Positions 17,403-25,400 of a stretch of 64,000 nt of DNA are shown in pieces; position 1 is the stretch's first letter; the number at the start of each line of letters is the position of its first letter. The notes below the pieces were generated by a model. That model ran no database searches. It had not been told where the DNA came from and saw nothing but the letters and a program-made list of their open reading frames with translations. Position numbers and translations under genes: made by a program. The DNA lies in contig NZ_RCZJ01000001.1 of the NCBI RefSeq assembly GCF_006438845.1, forward strand, positions 1,116,001 through 1,180,000, in the 5' to 3' direction. This stretch comes from Variovorax ginsengisoli (GTDB lineage: Bacteria; Pseudomonadota; Gammaproteobacteria; Burkholderiales; Burkholderiaceae_C).

Positions 17403-18599
17403 TCACTTCCAGAGCGCGCACTTGGTTTCGGCCTTGGTGGTGAAGACCTGGTCGCCCGGCAGCTTGGCCACGACCTTCAGGTAATCCCACGGCTTCTTCG
17501 ATTCGGCTGGCGACTTGGCTTCGACCAGGTACATCTCGTGGATGAAGCTGCCGTCGGCGCGGATCTGCCCCTTGCCGTAGAAGTCGTCGATCTTCATGCT
17601 CTTGAGCTGCGCCATCACCTTGTCGGCATCGACCGTCTTGGCAGCCGTCACGGCCTTGAGGTAGGTCATGGTGGCGGAATAGTCGGCGGCTTGCACGTCG
17701 GTCGGCATGCGTTTGGTCTTCTCGAAGAAACGGTTGGCAAACTTGCGCGTGTCGTCGTTCAAATCCCAGTACCAGCTGGTGGTGTGGAGCAGGCCTTCGG
17801 TGTTCTTCAGGCCCAGGCTGTGGATATCGCTCAGAAACACCAGCAGGCCGGCGGTCTTCATCGTCTTGTTGATGCCGAACTCGCGCGCCGCCTTGATCGC
17901 GTTGATGGTGTCGCCGCCCGCGTTTGCCAGCCCGAGGATCTGCGCCTTGGAGTTCTGCGCCTGCAGCAGGAAGGACGAGAAGTCCGACGCATTCAGCGGA
18001 TGGCGCACGGCGCCGACCACATTGCCGCCTTTCGCCTTGACCACCGTCGTGGTGTCGGCCTCGAGCGCATGACCGAAGGCGTAGTCGGCGGTCAGAAAGA
18101 ACCAGCTCTTGCCGCCCTTGTCGACCACCGCACCGCCGGTGCCCTTGGCCAGCGCCACGGTGTCGTAGGCGTAGTGCACGGTGTACGGGCTGCACTGCTC
18201 GTTGGTCAGCGCCGAGGTGCCGGCACCGTTGTTGAAATAGACGCGCTTCTTCTCCTGCGCCACCTTGGCCGTGGCCAATGCCGTGCCGGAATTGGTGCCG
18301 CCGAAAATCATCGTCACGCCGGCGGTGTCGATCCACTCGCGTGCCTTCGAGGCCGCGATGTCGGCCTTGTTTTGATGGTCGGCCGTGACCAGTTCGACGG
18401 GCTGGCCCAGCACTTTGCCGCCAAAGTCGTCGATTGCCATCTGGATGGCCACCGCGCCGTTCTTGCCCTCGACGTCGGCATACAAGCTCGACATGTCGGT
18501 GACAAAGCCGATCTTCACCTTCTCCTGGGCGTGCACGCCCGTCACGCCCAGGAGCATTGCTGCAGTTGCCAAACTCAATGCGCTCAGTTTCTTGTTCAT
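17403..18599 (-). CDS. Periplasmic substrate-binding protein, branched-chain type (copy 2)
   Basis: A 398-residue protein with signal peptide (MNKKLSALS through VHAQ) and the same Peripla_BP_6 fold and motifs as the neighbour at 16163, including YTVHYAYDTVALAKGTG and WFFLTADYAFGHALEAD. The two genes are 40 bp apart in tandem, a clear duplication with divergence, so they may serve one permease with different ligands. ATG 18599 starts the signal peptide; the open frame further upstream is out of character. Third gene of the operon, 34 bp after livF. Confidence 0.9.
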   Translation of the reverse strand: MNKKLSALSLATAAMLLGVTGVHAQEKVKIGFVTDMSSLYADVEGKNGAVAIQMAIDDFGGKVLGQPVELVTADHQNKADIAASKAREWIDTAGVTMIFGGTNSGTALATAKVAQEKKRVYFNNGAGTSALTNEQCSPYTVHYAYDTVALAKGTGGAVVDKGGKSWFFLTADYAFGHALEADTTTVVKAKGGNVVGAVRHPLNASDFSSFLLQAQNSKAQILGLANAGGDTINAIKAAREFGINKTMKTAGLLVFLSDIHSLGLKNTEGLLHTTSWYWDLNDDTRKFANRFFEKTKRMPTDVQAADYSATMTYLKAVTAAKTVDADKVMAQLKSMKIDDFYGKGQIRADGSFIHEMYLVEAKSPAESKKPWDYLKVVAKLPGDQVFTTKAETKCALWK

Positions 18600-18633
18600 G
18601 TGTTGTCTCGTGCTGTTGTTGTGAAAGAAAGAA

Positions 18634-19344
18634 TCAGACGCCAAGCAGCTCGTTGAGCACCGGCATCTTTGCCTGGAGCTCCGAGGCGCCGAAGGTCTCG
18701 ACGATGCGGCCGTGCTCCATCACGTAGAAGCGGTCGGCCAAGGGGGCTGCGAAGCGGAAGTTCTGCTCGACCATCACCACCGTGTAGCCCTTGCCGCGCA
18801 GCATGTGGATCATTCGCGCCAGCGCCTGCACGATGACCGGGGCCAGGCCCTCGGAAATTTCGTCGAGCAGCAGCAGCTTGGCGCCGGTGCGCAGGATGCG
18901 CGCGACTGCCAGCATTTGCTGCTCGCCGCCTGAGAGCCGCGTGCCCTGGCTGTGTCGGCGCTCCGCCAGATTGGGAAACATCTCGTAGATCTCTTCGACC
19001 GACATGCCCGGCCCCGCGCCCTTGAGCGCGGGTGGCAGCAGCAGGTTCTCCTCGGCCGACAGGCTCGCGAAGATGCCGCGTTCTTCGGGGCAATAGCCGA
19101 TGCCCAGGTGGGCGATGCGGTGCGTCGCCATCGAGATGGTCTCGACGCCGTTCACCTGGATGCTGCCCTTGCGAGCGCCGGTGAGACCCATGATGGCGCG
19201 CATCGTCGTGGTCCGGCCTGCGCCGTTTCGACCGAGCAGTGTCACCACCTCGCCCGGCTGCACCACCATGTCGACGCCGTGCAGCACGTGCGATTCGCCA
19301 TACCATGCGTGCAGGTCCTTGATCTCCAGTGCCGGTGCGCTCAT
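18634..19344 (-). CDS. livF: Branched-chain-type ABC ATPase LivF, arginine in Walker A
   Basis: A 236-residue ATPase. The signature LSGGEQQMLAVARIL, Walker B KLLLLDEISEGLAP and switch VEQNFRFA are LivF-like. The Walker A reads GRNGAGRTTT, with Arg44 (codon CGG at 19213-19215) where the phosphate-binding lysine normally stands. ATG 19344 overlaps the livG stop as ATGA, so the two ATPases are translationally coupled. Because LivF works as a heterodimer with LivG (which has a normal GPNGAGKTT), one site may be weakened. Typical length. Confidence 0.92.
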   Translation of the reverse strand: MSAPALEIKDLHAWYGESHVLHGVDMVVQPGEVVTLLGRNGAGRTTTMRAIMGLTGARKGSIQVNGVETISMATHRIAHLGIGYCPEERGIFASLSAEENLLLPPALKGAGPGMSVEEIYEMFPNLAERRHSQGTRLSGGEQQMLAVARILRTGAKLLLLDEISEGLAPVIVQALARMIHMLRGKGYTVVMVEQNFRFAAPLADRFYVMEHGRIVETFGASELQAKMPVLNELLGV

Positions 19345-20114
19345 CAATGCGCTCCGACCAGTTGCCCGTCGGTGGTGCCCATGTAGGCCTCCATCACCAG
19401 CGGGTTCTTCGATACGACGGCGTACGGGCCTTCGGCCAGCACCGCGCCGCGCTGCAGCACGGTGATGGTGTCGGCGATGGTCGACACCACACTCATGTTG
19501 TGCTCGACCATCAGGATGGTCCGGCCGGCCGACACGCGCTTGATGAGCTCGGCCACGCGGTGCACGTCCTCGTGGCCCATGCCCTGCGTGGGCTCGTCGA
19601 GCAGCATCAGCTCGGGCTCCATCGCGAGCGTGGTGGCGATCTCCAGCGCGCGCTTGCGGCCATACGGCAGGTTCACCGTCAGTTCGTCGGCAAGGTCCTC
19701 GAGGCCGACTTCGGCCAGCAAGGCGCGCGCACGTGCGTCGAGCGGCCGCAACGACTTCTCGCTCTTCCAGAAGTGGTACGACGTGCCGAGCGCGCGTTGC
19801 AGGCCGAGCCGCACGTTTTCGAGCAAGGTGAGGTGCGGGAACACGGCCGAGATCTGAAACGAGCGGATGATGCCGCGCCGCGCGATCTGCGCCGGCCGCT
19901 CGCTCGTGATGTCTTCGCCGTTGAAGAGAATGGTGCCCGACGTCGGCTCGAGGAACTTCGTGAGCAGGTTGAAGCAGGTGGTCTTGCCTGCGCCGTTGGG
20001 GCCGATCAACGCGTGGATCGATCCACGGACCACTTTCAGGTCGACCTTGCTGACCGCGGTGAAGCCCTTGAATTCCTTGGTGAGCTGGCGCGTCTCGAGA
20101 ATGATGTCGCTCAT
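19344..20114 (-). CDS. livG: Branched-chain-type ABC ATPase LivG
   Basis: A 256-residue ATPase: Walker A GPNGAGKTTCFN, Q-loop region RSFQISAVFPHLTLLENV, signature LPYGRKRALEIATTLA (the LivG-specific form LsyG-x-R-R-LEIA) and Walker B LMLLDEPTQGMGHED, where E-P-T-Q-G-M replaces the common A-G-x form. First gene of the liv operon. ATG 20114 begins the conserved N-terminus; the open frame upstream to 20195 is Pro/Arg-rich and lacks family sequence. The promoter should lie in 20115-20299, where I see no clear consensus. Confidence 0.93.
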   Translation of the reverse strand: MSDIILETRQLTKEFKGFTAVSKVDLKVVRGSIHALIGPNGAGKTTCFNLLTKFLEPTSGTILFNGEDITSERPAQIARRGIIRSFQISAVFPHLTLLENVRLGLQRALGTSYHFWKSEKSLRPLDARARALLAEVGLEDLADELTVNLPYGRKRALEIATTLAMEPELMLLDEPTQGMGHEDVHRVAELIKRVSAGRTILMVEHNMSVVSTIADTITVLQRGAVLAEGPYAVVSKNPLVMEAYMGTTDGQLVGAH

Positions 20115-20299
20115 CTCGCGCGGGCGTCCGGGGGACGGTGGGGAAGGTGGGTCATGCGGTCGGTCTGGGCGCGCCCACTGTGAGCGCGACCGCATTGTTG
20201 GCGACCCCCTCCCCCCTGCCTACTGGGGCAAATGCCTATGCTGCACTGCAACCTGCGCGCGTTGTAGCGCAGGCCTGTCAGCGCAGTGTCAGCTGCCGA

Positions 20300-21868
20300 T
20301 CAATGCGCGCCTGCCGCTGCATCGGCGCCGCCGCCGCCCATCGCCGGCCGCGCCAGCCAGATCAGTGGAATCAGGAACACGAACAGCACGGCGGAGGCAT
20401 AGAACACGTCGTTGGACGCCAGCATGAAAGCCTGCTGGTCGATCAGCCGATTGAGCTGCCCGAGCACCTGCTCGCTGCTGAGCCCACTGTTGCCGAGGTT
20501 CGAGATCGCCGCCGTCGCTGCGGGGTTGCCCAGGTTGATGGACTCGGCGAGCTGCGCGTGGTGCACCGTCGCGCGGTTGTCCCAGACCGTTGTGACGATC
20601 GACGTGCCCATCGCACCCGCAGTGATGCGCAGGAAGTTCGACAGCCCGGAGGCCGCCGGGATGCGGTCGGGGGTCAGCCCTGAGAGCGTGAGCGTCACCA
20701 GCGGGATGAAGAAGAAGGCCATGGCCACGCCCTGGATGATCGTCGGCACCATGATGGTGGCGATGTCAGCCTGCGTGTTGAAGTTGGAACGCATCCAAAG
20801 CACCAGCGCGAAGACCATGAAAGAGAATGTTGCGTAGCGCCGCGGATCGACCTTGCCGACGGTCATGCCGACCAGCGGCGACAGCACGATGGCCAGCGCC
20901 CCCACCGGCGCCAGCACCATGCCGGCCTGCGTCGCGGTGTAGCCCATGTACTGCTGCAACCACAAGGGCAGCAGCACCACGTTGCCGAAGAACAGGCCGT
21001 ACGCGACCGCTGTGGCCACCGCGCCCGACCAGAAGTTGCGCCGCTTGAAGAGCGACAGATCGACCACCGGATGCTTCTCGGTCAATTCCCAGACGATGAA
21101 GAAGGCGAAGCCGACCACCGCGACCACCGCCATCGCCACCACCTCGGCCGAATGGAACCAGTCAAGCTCCTTGCCCTTGTCGAGCATCAGCTGCAGTGCG
21201 CCGACCCAGAGAATGAGCAGGCTCAGGCCGATGGTGTCGATCGGCAGGCTCTTGGTGGGGCTGTCTCGCTTGCGGTAGATGGCCCAGGCAATGGTCACCG
21301 CCGCCATGCCGACCGGGATGTTGATGTAGAAGATCCAGGGCCAGGAGATGTTGTCGGTGATCCAGCCGCCGAGCAGCGGTCCCATCACCGGCGCCACCAG
21401 CGTGGTCATGGCCCACATCGCCATCGCCAGCCCCGCCAGCGCCCGCGGGTAACTCGCGAGCAGCAGCGTCTGCGACAGCGGGATCATCGGCCCGGCCACG
21501 AAGCCCTGCAGCGCGCGAAAGCCTATCAGCGTGGTCATGTTGGGCGCCAGGCCACACAGCCATGAACTGACGACGAACAGAATGATGCTGGCCATGAAGA
21601 GCCGCACCTGGCCGAAGCGCTGCGTGAGCCAGCCGGTAAGCGGCACCGCGATGGCGTTGGCCACCGCGAAGCTGGTGATGACCCAGGTGCCTTGGGTCGA
21701 GCTGACGCCGAGGTCGCCCGAGATGGCGGGCAGCGACACGTTCGCGATGGACGAGTCGAGCACGTTCATGAAAGTCGCCGCCGAGAGCGCGATCGTGCCC
21801 CAGATGCGGGCCGATCCTTCAAGCGGCGGATGAGCGGGTGGCGCAGCGGAGGCTGGAGCGGTGGCCAT
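20300..21868 (-). CDS. emrB: DHA2-family MFS multidrug exporter EmrB
   Basis: A 522-residue, fourteen-helix MFS pump (EmrB/QacA type). Features are the early LDSSIANVSLPAISGDLGVS (DHA2 signature near residues 38-57), loop motif GWLTQRFGQVRLFM, and motif C-like GPLLGGWITD. It carries drugs across the inner membrane into the EmrA-TolC-like conduit made by the two genes upstream. The family C-terminus ends in an Ala/Gly/His tail. Last gene of the marR-nodT-emrA-emrB operon, 23 bp after emrA. Confidence 0.93.
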   Translation of the reverse strand: MATAPASAAPPAHPPLEGSARIWGTIALSAATFMNVLDSSIANVSLPAISGDLGVSSTQGTWVITSFAVANAIAVPLTGWLTQRFGQVRLFMASIILFVVSSWLCGLAPNMTTLIGFRALQGFVAGPMIPLSQTLLLASYPRALAGLAMAMWAMTTLVAPVMGPLLGGWITDNISWPWIFYINIPVGMAAVTIAWAIYRKRDSPTKSLPIDTIGLSLLILWVGALQLMLDKGKELDWFHSAEVVAMAVVAVVGFAFFIVWELTEKHPVVDLSLFKRRNFWSGAVATAVAYGLFFGNVVLLPLWLQQYMGYTATQAGMVLAPVGALAIVLSPLVGMTVGKVDPRRYATFSFMVFALVLWMRSNFNTQADIATIMVPTIIQGVAMAFFFIPLVTLTLSGLTPDRIPAASGLSNFLRITAGAMGTSIVTTVWDNRATVHHAQLAESINLGNPAATAAISNLGNSGLSSEQVLGQLNRLIDQQAFMLASNDVFYASAVLFVFLIPLIWLARPAMGGGGADAAAGAH

Positions 21869-21891
21869 GGCGCGTGTGTCCGTGCCTGGGC

Positions 21892-23253
21892 TCAGCCGCG
21901 CGCGGCGGACCGCATGGCCACATGGGCACCACGCCCATGCTGCGCAGCGGGATGCAACGCACTGCCTTTCTCGACCTTCTCACTCTGCGACGCTGGATTC
22001 GCTGTCACGCCGCGCGCCTGCACAGGCCGGCCCATGTTGGCCGAAATGATGCGGTCGACTTCGACATCGGCGTCGTGCTCGGACCCTGCGTACACCTGCG
22101 TCTGGGCGAAGGCATTGGCACGCGGGGCGTCGGCCAGCGACTTCCCGCCCTTCTGAGTGACGTCGATCTCGGCAACCATCGAAAGCCCGACGCGAAGCGG
22201 ATTGGCCTTGAGCTGCTCCGGCGAAAGCGCGATGCGCACCGGCACGCGCTGAACCACCTTGATCCAATTGCCGGTGGCGTTCTGCGCCGGCAGCAGCGCA
22301 AAAGCCGCACCCGTGCCGACGCCCAGGCCAGAGACCTTGCCGTCGTAGGTCACCTTCTTGCCGTACAGGTCGGCGGTGAGCTTCACAGGCTGGTCGATGC
22401 GGATGTTGCGCAACTGCACTTCCTTGAAGTTGGCGTCGACCCACAGCTGGTTGAGCGGCACGATCGACATCATCGGCGTGCCCGCGGCCACGCGCTGGCC
22501 GAGCTGCACCGTGCGACGCGCCACGTAGCCGTCGACCGGCGCCGGCATCGCCACGCGCTGCGTCGCGAGCCAGGCTTCGCGCACCTTGGCCGCGGCGGCC
22601 TGCACGCTCGGATGCTGCTCGACGCTGGTGCCTTCGGTGAGCGACTGGTTGCTGGTGAGCTGCTCGCGAGCGGCGAGCACACCGGCCTGCGCCGCGGCCA
22701 GCTCGCTCTTCGCGTTCGCGACGGCCGTCTCGGAATGGTTGAGCTCTTCCTTCGACACGGCGCCGTTGCCCGTCAATGCCTGGCGGCGCTTGAGATCGTC
22801 CTGCGCGCGCGCGATGTCACTTTGCGCCTTGGCGATGTCGGACTGCTTCAGGGTCACCTGCGCAGCCAGCGAGCCGTTGTTGGCGTACAGCGTGCGCACC
22901 TGGCGCACCGCCTGACCCAGCGCCGCTTCCGCCTGCGCGAAGGCGAGCTTGGCATCGGCCGGATCGAGTTGCACCAGCGGCTGGCCGGCTTTCACGAAGT
23001 CGGTGTCGTCCGCCATGATCGACATCACGGTGCCGGCGATCTGAGGCGTGATCTGGATCACATTGCCCTGCACGTAGGCGTTGTCGGTGTCTTCGTAGTG
23101 GCTGGCGACCAGCCATTCGTACAAGCCCCAGCCGCCGCCGACCACCACCACCACCGCCGCCAGCGCGGTGAGCGCGCGGCGGCGTTTGTTGTTGCTGGCC
23201 GGCGCGGGCGCTTCCGTGGTGGAGGCGGCGGCGACTGTGTTGTTGTTGTCCAT
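21892..23253 (-). CDS. emrA: EmrA-like periplasmic adaptor (HlyD family)
   Basis: A 453-residue membrane-fusion protein: Asn/Thr/Ala-rich cytoplasmic start, one N-terminal helix (VVVVGGGWGLYEWL, about residues 34-48), the lipoyl half-motif VQGNVIQITPQIAGTV, a long alpha-helical hairpin (about 110-215) and the second half MPAPVDGYVARRTVQLGQ, then the beta-barrel domain. The C-terminal 50 residues (after about 400) are low in similarity and run on past the usual EmrA length of about 390. It joins EmrB to the outer-membrane channel. Confidence 0.92.
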   Translation of the reverse strand: MDNNNTVAAASTTEAPAPASNNKRRRALTALAAVVVVVGGGWGLYEWLVASHYEDTDNAYVQGNVIQITPQIAGTVMSIMADDTDFVKAGQPLVQLDPADAKLAFAQAEAALGQAVRQVRTLYANNGSLAAQVTLKQSDIAKAQSDIARAQDDLKRRQALTGNGAVSKEELNHSETAVANAKSELAAAQAGVLAAREQLTSNQSLTEGTSVEQHPSVQAAAAKVREAWLATQRVAMPAPVDGYVARRTVQLGQRVAAGTPMMSIVPLNQLWVDANFKEVQLRNIRIDQPVKLTADLYGKKVTYDGKVSGLGVGTGAAFALLPAQNATGNWIKVVQRVPVRIALSPEQLKANPLRVGLSMVAEIDVTQKGGKSLADAPRANAFAQTQVYAGSEHDADVEVDRIISANMGRPVQARGVTANPASQSEKVEKGSALHPAAQHGRGAHVAMRSAARG

Positions 23254-23310
23254 TTTCAGTGTCCTTCCGATGCGATAGAGGTCGCCCGCGACACGGCACG
23301 GGCCAATTGT

Positions 23311-24798
23311 TCAAGGGTGGGCTGCGTGGCTGCCTGCGCCAGCGACGGCCACCGTCGGCTGCCAGCCGCCGCCCAGCGCACGCGCCAGACCGACCTGCGT
23401 TTCGAGTGAACGCGCGGCGAGGTCCACTGCCAGCCGACGCTGTGCCAGCACCGCACTTTCGGCCGTCAGCACGTTGAGGTAGTTGCCCAGGCCTGCCCGG
23501 TAGCGCTGCACCGCGATCTCGTAAGCGCCTTCGGCCGCGGTTTGCGCATCGCGCTGCTGCGCCTGCTGACGGACCACCGATTGCGCGCTGCTCACCTGGT
23601 CGGCCGCGTCGCGCACCGCGTCGAGCACGGTGCCGTTGTAGCTCTCGATGGCCGCATCCAGGTCGGCGGCCTTGCCGCGCAGGTTGGCGCGCAGCCGGCC
23701 GCCTTCGAAGATCGGCAGGCGCACGGCCGGACCGAACCCCCACTGACGGCTGTCCGACTTCAGCAGGTTGTCCAGGCCCAGGCTCTGCGTGCCCACAAAG
23801 GCGGTCAGGCTCACATTCGGATAGAACAACGTGCGCGCAGCCGCCACGTCACCCGTGGCCGCCTCGACGCGCCACCGCGCCGCTGCGATGTCGGCACGGC
23901 GCCCTAGAAGATCGGCCGGAATGGCGGACTGCAGCGCCATCGCGTGCAACGATGCGAGCGTCGGTGCGGCCAAGGCCTGAGATGCACCCGGCCGCGCCAC
24001 CAACGCGTCGATCGCGTGCTGGGCCAGCGCGATCTGCTCGCCCAGGGCTTCGATCTGCTGACGCGCCTCGGGCAGGCCGCCCTCGCTCTGGCGCAGTTCG
24101 AGCCGCGTGTCGAGGCCGGCCGACACGCGGTCGCGCACCAGCTGAAGCGTCTCGTCGCGCTGGGCCAACGTGCGGCGCGCCACGGCCAATTGCTCGTTCA
24201 GGCGCGCCCACTGGACGTAGCTGCGCGCAACGTTGCTGGCCAGCAGCACGCGCGACGCGTCGGCCTCGGCAGCCGCAGCGTTCGCGCTGCCCATCGCACT
24301 GTCGAGCGCCGCGCGGTTCTTGCCGAAGAAGTCGATCTCCCAGCTTCCGTTGAGCTGCAGCGTACCGAGCTCCTGGATCGACCCGCCGAGCGGGGCCGGG
24401 TAGATGTAGTTGCCGCTGAAGCGCTGGCGCGACGCGTCGAACGCGCCGTTGAGCTGCGGCTTGTCGGCCGCTTGCGCCGTGGCAATGGCGGACTGTGCGC
24501 GCGCCAGCCGTGCACGCGCCACCGCGAGGTTCGGGTTGCCGGCGAGCGCCTCGTCGATCAGCGCATCGAGCTGCGCGTCGCCGAAGCCCGTCCACCAGCG
24601 CACATCGACCGCGCTCGGGGCCAAGGAGCCTTCGTGTTCCGCGACAGCGCGCTGCAGGCCCAGCGACTCGGCGTCGCGCAGCTTCGCGATGCTGTCGATG
24701 CCGGACATGTCGGCGCAGCCGGCCAGCGCGATCGCCAAGACGGCCGCCAGCGGCAGTGCGCGGCGGGCCAGCGAAGGAAATGCAAAGCGGCGATTCAT
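23311..24798 (-). CDS. NodT/OprM-type outer-membrane efflux lipoprotein
   Basis: A 495-residue RND/NodT-type channel protein. It starts with a lipoprotein signal, lipobox LAGC near residues 22-25, and has the duplicated OEP alpha-hairpin repeats; conserved are WW near DVRWWTGFGD, ELGTLQLNGSWEIDFFGKNRAAL and GLGNYLNVLTAESAVL. It forms the trimeric TolC-like exit duct. ATG 24798 overlaps the marR stop as ATGA, so the operon runs marR-nodT-emrA-emrB. Confidence 0.92.
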   Translation of the reverse strand: MNRRFAFPSLARRALPLAAVLAIALAGCADMSGIDSIAKLRDAESLGLQRAVAEHEGSLAPSAVDVRWWTGFGDAQLDALIDEALAGNPNLAVARARLARAQSAIATAQAADKPQLNGAFDASRQRFSGNYIYPAPLGGSIQELGTLQLNGSWEIDFFGKNRAALDSAMGSANAAAAEADASRVLLASNVARSYVQWARLNEQLAVARRTLAQRDETLQLVRDRVSAGLDTRLELRQSEGGLPEARQQIEALGEQIALAQHAIDALVARPGASQALAAPTLASLHAMALQSAIPADLLGRRADIAAARWRVEAATGDVAAARTLFYPNVSLTAFVGTQSLGLDNLLKSDSRQWGFGPAVRLPIFEGGRLRANLRGKAADLDAAIESYNGTVLDAVRDAADQVSSAQSVVRQQAQQRDAQTAAEGAYEIAVQRYRAGLGNYLNVLTAESAVLAQRRLAVDLAARSLETQVGLARALGGGWQPTVAVAGAGSHAAHP

Positions 24799-25322
24799 TT
24801 CTTTTCTCCACGGGCCGACAGGGCCTGTGCGTTGTCGAGGATGCGGCGCAAGAAACTCTTGAGCTGCTCCCATTCGGCTTGGGAGAAGCCGGCCAGGTGC
24901 TCGTTCTGCACCTTGCTTAGGATCTCGGGCACCTGCTGCGCAGCGACCCGCCCCTCGTCGGTGAGTTCGATGTTGACCACGCGGCGGTCAGACACCGAGC
25001 GCACGCGCCGGCACAGACCTTTGGCCTCCAGCCGGTCGAGCAGGCGCGTCATGGCGCCGGTGTCGAGCAGGCATTCGCGCGCCAGTTCAGCCACCGTGGT
25101 GGCCGTGCCCATGTGCAGTTTGTGCAGCGGAATCCATTGCGGGTAGGTCGGACCGCCCGGCTCGCACATCTGGCCATCGACCGCCTGGCTCACGCCCGTG
25201 AGGATGCGCCGCATCAGGTAGCCGATGCTCTCTTCGGCACGGTAGTCCTGGGCCGAATAGAACCGGGGGATCTCCAGTGGCAGAGCGTCGGAGGTCGGAG
25301 GGCTTTGCGCGTTGTCGTTCAT
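24795..25322 (-). CDS. MarR-family repressor of the efflux operon
   Basis: A 175-residue winged-helix regulator. The helix-turn-helix region TVAELARECLLDTGAMTRLLDRLEAKGL and wing RRVRSVSDRRVVNIELTDEG (residues about 85-140) are typical of MarR/EmrR. It is the first gene of the efflux operon and presumably represses it until a phenolic or lipophilic ligand binds. A matching inverted repeat sits 13-32 bp upstream of its start. The N-terminus of about 40 residues is longer than in EmrR. Confidence 0.92.
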   Translation of the reverse strand: MNDNAQSPPTSDALPLEIPRFYSAQDYRAEESIGYLMRRILTGVSQAVDGQMCEPGGPTYPQWIPLHKLHMGTATTVAELARECLLDTGAMTRLLDRLEAKGLCRRVRSVSDRRVVNIELTDEGRVAAQQVPEILSKVQNEHLAGFSQAEWEQLKSFLRRILDNAQALSARGEKK

Positions 25323-25334
25323 CGGGCGGCGATA

Positions 25335-25354
25335 TTAGTTGCCTAAGCAATTAC
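25335..25354. promoter_or_regulatory. MarR-type operator in the marR/ABC exporter gap
   Basis: The palindrome TTGC-CTAA-GCAA (25339-25350) lies inside a wider imperfect inverted repeat 25335-25354 in the only AT-rich patch of the 78-bp divergent gap. Its size and TTGC/GCAA half sites fit MarR/EmrR operators. It lies 13 bp from the marR start and about 46 bp from the exporter start, so it could control both directions. Binding is inferred. Confidence 0.7.
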
Positions 25355-25400
25355 TGTCAAGGCGACCTTTGCAGGGGCAAGCGGTCGGTAGAATCGGCGG

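Noticed and set aside
20115-20299. Regulatory RNA or riboswitch ahead of livG
   Set aside because: The gap is G-rich with several weak inverted tracts, but no recognisable motif or promoter consensus could be supported.
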